Assembly (NCBI GenBank): GCA_947493885.1
Contig: CANLTE010000002.1
Location: 310,001-374,000 of the forward strand
Length of the DNA: 64,000 nucleotides
Direction: 5' to 3'
DNA from: an uncultured Maribacter sp.
GTDB lineage: Bacteria > Bacteroidota > Bacteroidia > Flavobacteriales > Flavobacteriaceae
The notes under the pieces are model-generated. The model did no database searches and had not been told where the DNA came from. It saw only the letters and a list, made by a program, of their open reading frames with translations. The translations under genes were made by a program, and so were the position numbers. Of the stretch, positions 63,110 to 64,000 are shown one piece after another (the first letter of the stretch is position 1; the number at the start of each line of letters is the position of its first letter).

Positions 63110-64000
63110 TTAGTAGAATCTTGGAGATTTATCATAGCCTTTTTGAAGACCTAAAAGGTCTAAGTCAAAAAGGGCAAAAATTTCGTGAGAACCAGAGCTA
63201 AACTCTCCTAAATTAGAAAGCGTATAATCGTAAGCATATCCAATTCTAATAGCTGGAACCACTTTTATATTAAACATGGCGTTCACTGAGTCATCAAGAC
63301 GGTAAGCTACACCGGCTTCAAACTTTTCGTTTAAAAGAACGTTTAGTCCCGCATCAAAAGAAATAGGTGAGCCTTTTACCGCTTTTGCCAAAATAGAAGG
63401 CTTTAATTTAAGGCTTGGATTTAATTGGTAAACATAACCAGCGGTTAAAAACACATGCATTTCTTCAGACCCTAAACGCGTAACACCATCTTTGTCACTT
63501 AAATGTTTTGTTGATAACAAATTAGGAATCGAAAGCCCTACATAAAGTTCTTCTCTATGATAAAAAGCACCGATACCAATGTTAGGGAAAATGGTATTAT
63601 TATCATTTCTAAAGGCTACATCATCTTGTAGTTCAGGTAGAAGCAAATTAGTAAAATTAGTGGTAAAGTTGGTGATACCAGCTTTTAGACCCAATGCAAT
63701 ACTATTTTTATTATCTAACCTTAGATTGTATGCAAAATCTGCAAATACATTATTTTCTTTTACAACACCATCACCAATATTATCGCTAACAAAAGAAATA
63801 CCTGCCTCCACTTTTTCCGTTAGTGCGGCGTGAGCAAAAAAGGTCATGGTTTTTGGTCCACCAACGGCGGAAACCCATTGCGAACGATAAAGAGTTCCTA
63901 AATTTAAAAGCCCAATATCATTTGTAGTGTAAGCAGGATTAATGATGCTCATATTATACATGTATTGGGAATATTGAGGGTCTTGTTGACCTTTCAGCGT
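63110..64000 (-). CDS. PorP/SprF-family T9SS outer-membrane protein (5' partial)
   Basis: The frame is open up to the right edge of the window, so the start lies outside. Reading in from the edge, the first residues are GQQDPQYSQYMYNMSIINPA, the QDPQYSQYMYN block that marks the start of mature PorP/SprF proteins, so only the signal peptide is missing. YRSQWVSAVGGPKTMTFFAH and the final strands GSHEIFALFDLDLLG also fit. An ATG at 63961 lies inside this conserved block and is not the true start. It is the right-hand partner of the incomplete gene at 1-852 and is followed by the PorE-like gene after 11 bases. Confidence 0.93.
   Translation of the reverse strand, partial: TLKGQQDPQYSQYMYNMSIINPAYTTNDIGLLNLGTLYRSQWVSAVGGPKTMTFFAHAALTEKVEAGISFVSDNIGDGVVKENNVFADFAYNLRLDNKNSIALGLKAGITNFTTNFTNLLLPELQDDVAFRNDNNTIFPNIGIGAFYHREELYVGLSIPNLLSTKHLSDKDGVTRLGSEEMHVFLTAGYVYQLNPSLKLKPSILAKAVKGSPISFDAGLNVLLNEKFEAGVAYRLDDSVNAMFNIKVVPAIRIGYAYDYTLSNLGEFSSGSHEIFALFDLDLLGLQKGYDKSPRFY

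Overview
The window is a 64 kb piece of a chromosome from a member of the Bacteroidota, most likely a marine Flavobacteriaceae-like organism. The DNA is visibly AT-rich and densely coded on both strands. Shine-Dalgarno sites are essentially absent. Several promoters match the Bacteroidota TTG-N18-20-TAnnTTTG pattern. The gene content is also typical: PorP/SprF and PorE-like OmpA proteins linked to type IX secretion (T9SS) and gliding, DUF4270 and SGNH lipoproteins, a FolK-deoxynucleoside kinase fusion, an HPRT-adenylate kinase fusion and a formylglycine sulfatase. I see no CRISPR array, insertion sequence, prophage or rRNA operon. Most of the window is core genome.

Layout, left to right. 1-2.8 kb: the end of a PorP/SprF gene plus a PorE-like OmpA protein. 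2.8-8.6 kb (minus strand): an Nramp-like transporter with altered metal-site residues, an outer-membrane protein and DUF4270 lipoprotein pair, and a lone sulfatase lipoprotein. 8.7-9.0 kb: a tRNA-Gly/tRNA-Leu operon with a clear promoter and terminator. 9-22 kb: mutS, a SpoU-type RNA methyltransferase, folK-dNK, sppA, a queuosine-precursor transporter, an AsmA-like protein, a DUF2797 protein, a GH3 acyl-amido synthetase and a small alpha/beta hydrolase. 22-25.5 kb: clpX, clpP and tig, the protein quality-control block. 25.5-29 kb: a small holin-fold membrane protein, an SGNH lipoprotein, an alpha/beta hydrolase and pdxJ. 29-36.4 kb (plus strand): CBS protein, nadK, DUF6089, uppS, bamA, skp and skp, an envelope-biogenesis run closed by a strong terminator.

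36.4-42 kb (minus strand): a GT2 glycosyltransferase, methyltransferase and ketosynthase III group, then gcvP. 42-44.2 kb: a UbiA-like membrane protein, an ECF sigma factor with a very small zinc anti-sigma-like partner, and a divergent rhodanese lipoprotein. 44.4-47 kb: a large secreted MORN-repeat protein behind an operator-like dyad. 47-50.7 kb (minus strand): an M3 peptidase, purE and purK. 50.9-53.6 kb: hpt-adk fusion, obgE and a DUF4136 lipoprotein. 53.6-60.8 kb: DoxX, a small tail-anchored-like protein and a 2,024-residue alpha-2-macroglobulin. 60.9-64 kb (minus strand): a second PorE-like OmpA/PorP pair, running off the window.

The main themes are envelope construction (BamA, Skp, UppS, AsmA, OMPs), T9SS/gliding accessory modules bracketing the window in convergent orientation, proteostasis (ClpXP, trigger factor, SppA, M3 peptidase) and nucleotide metabolism carried by unusual fusions. 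No single locus is convincingly a wholly new system. The best candidates for second looks are the Nramp-like protein without its metal-site residues, the sigma/mini-anti-sigma/rhodanese locus, the MORN protein with its dyad, and the GH3/hydrolase and GT2/methyltransferase/ketosynthase groups.
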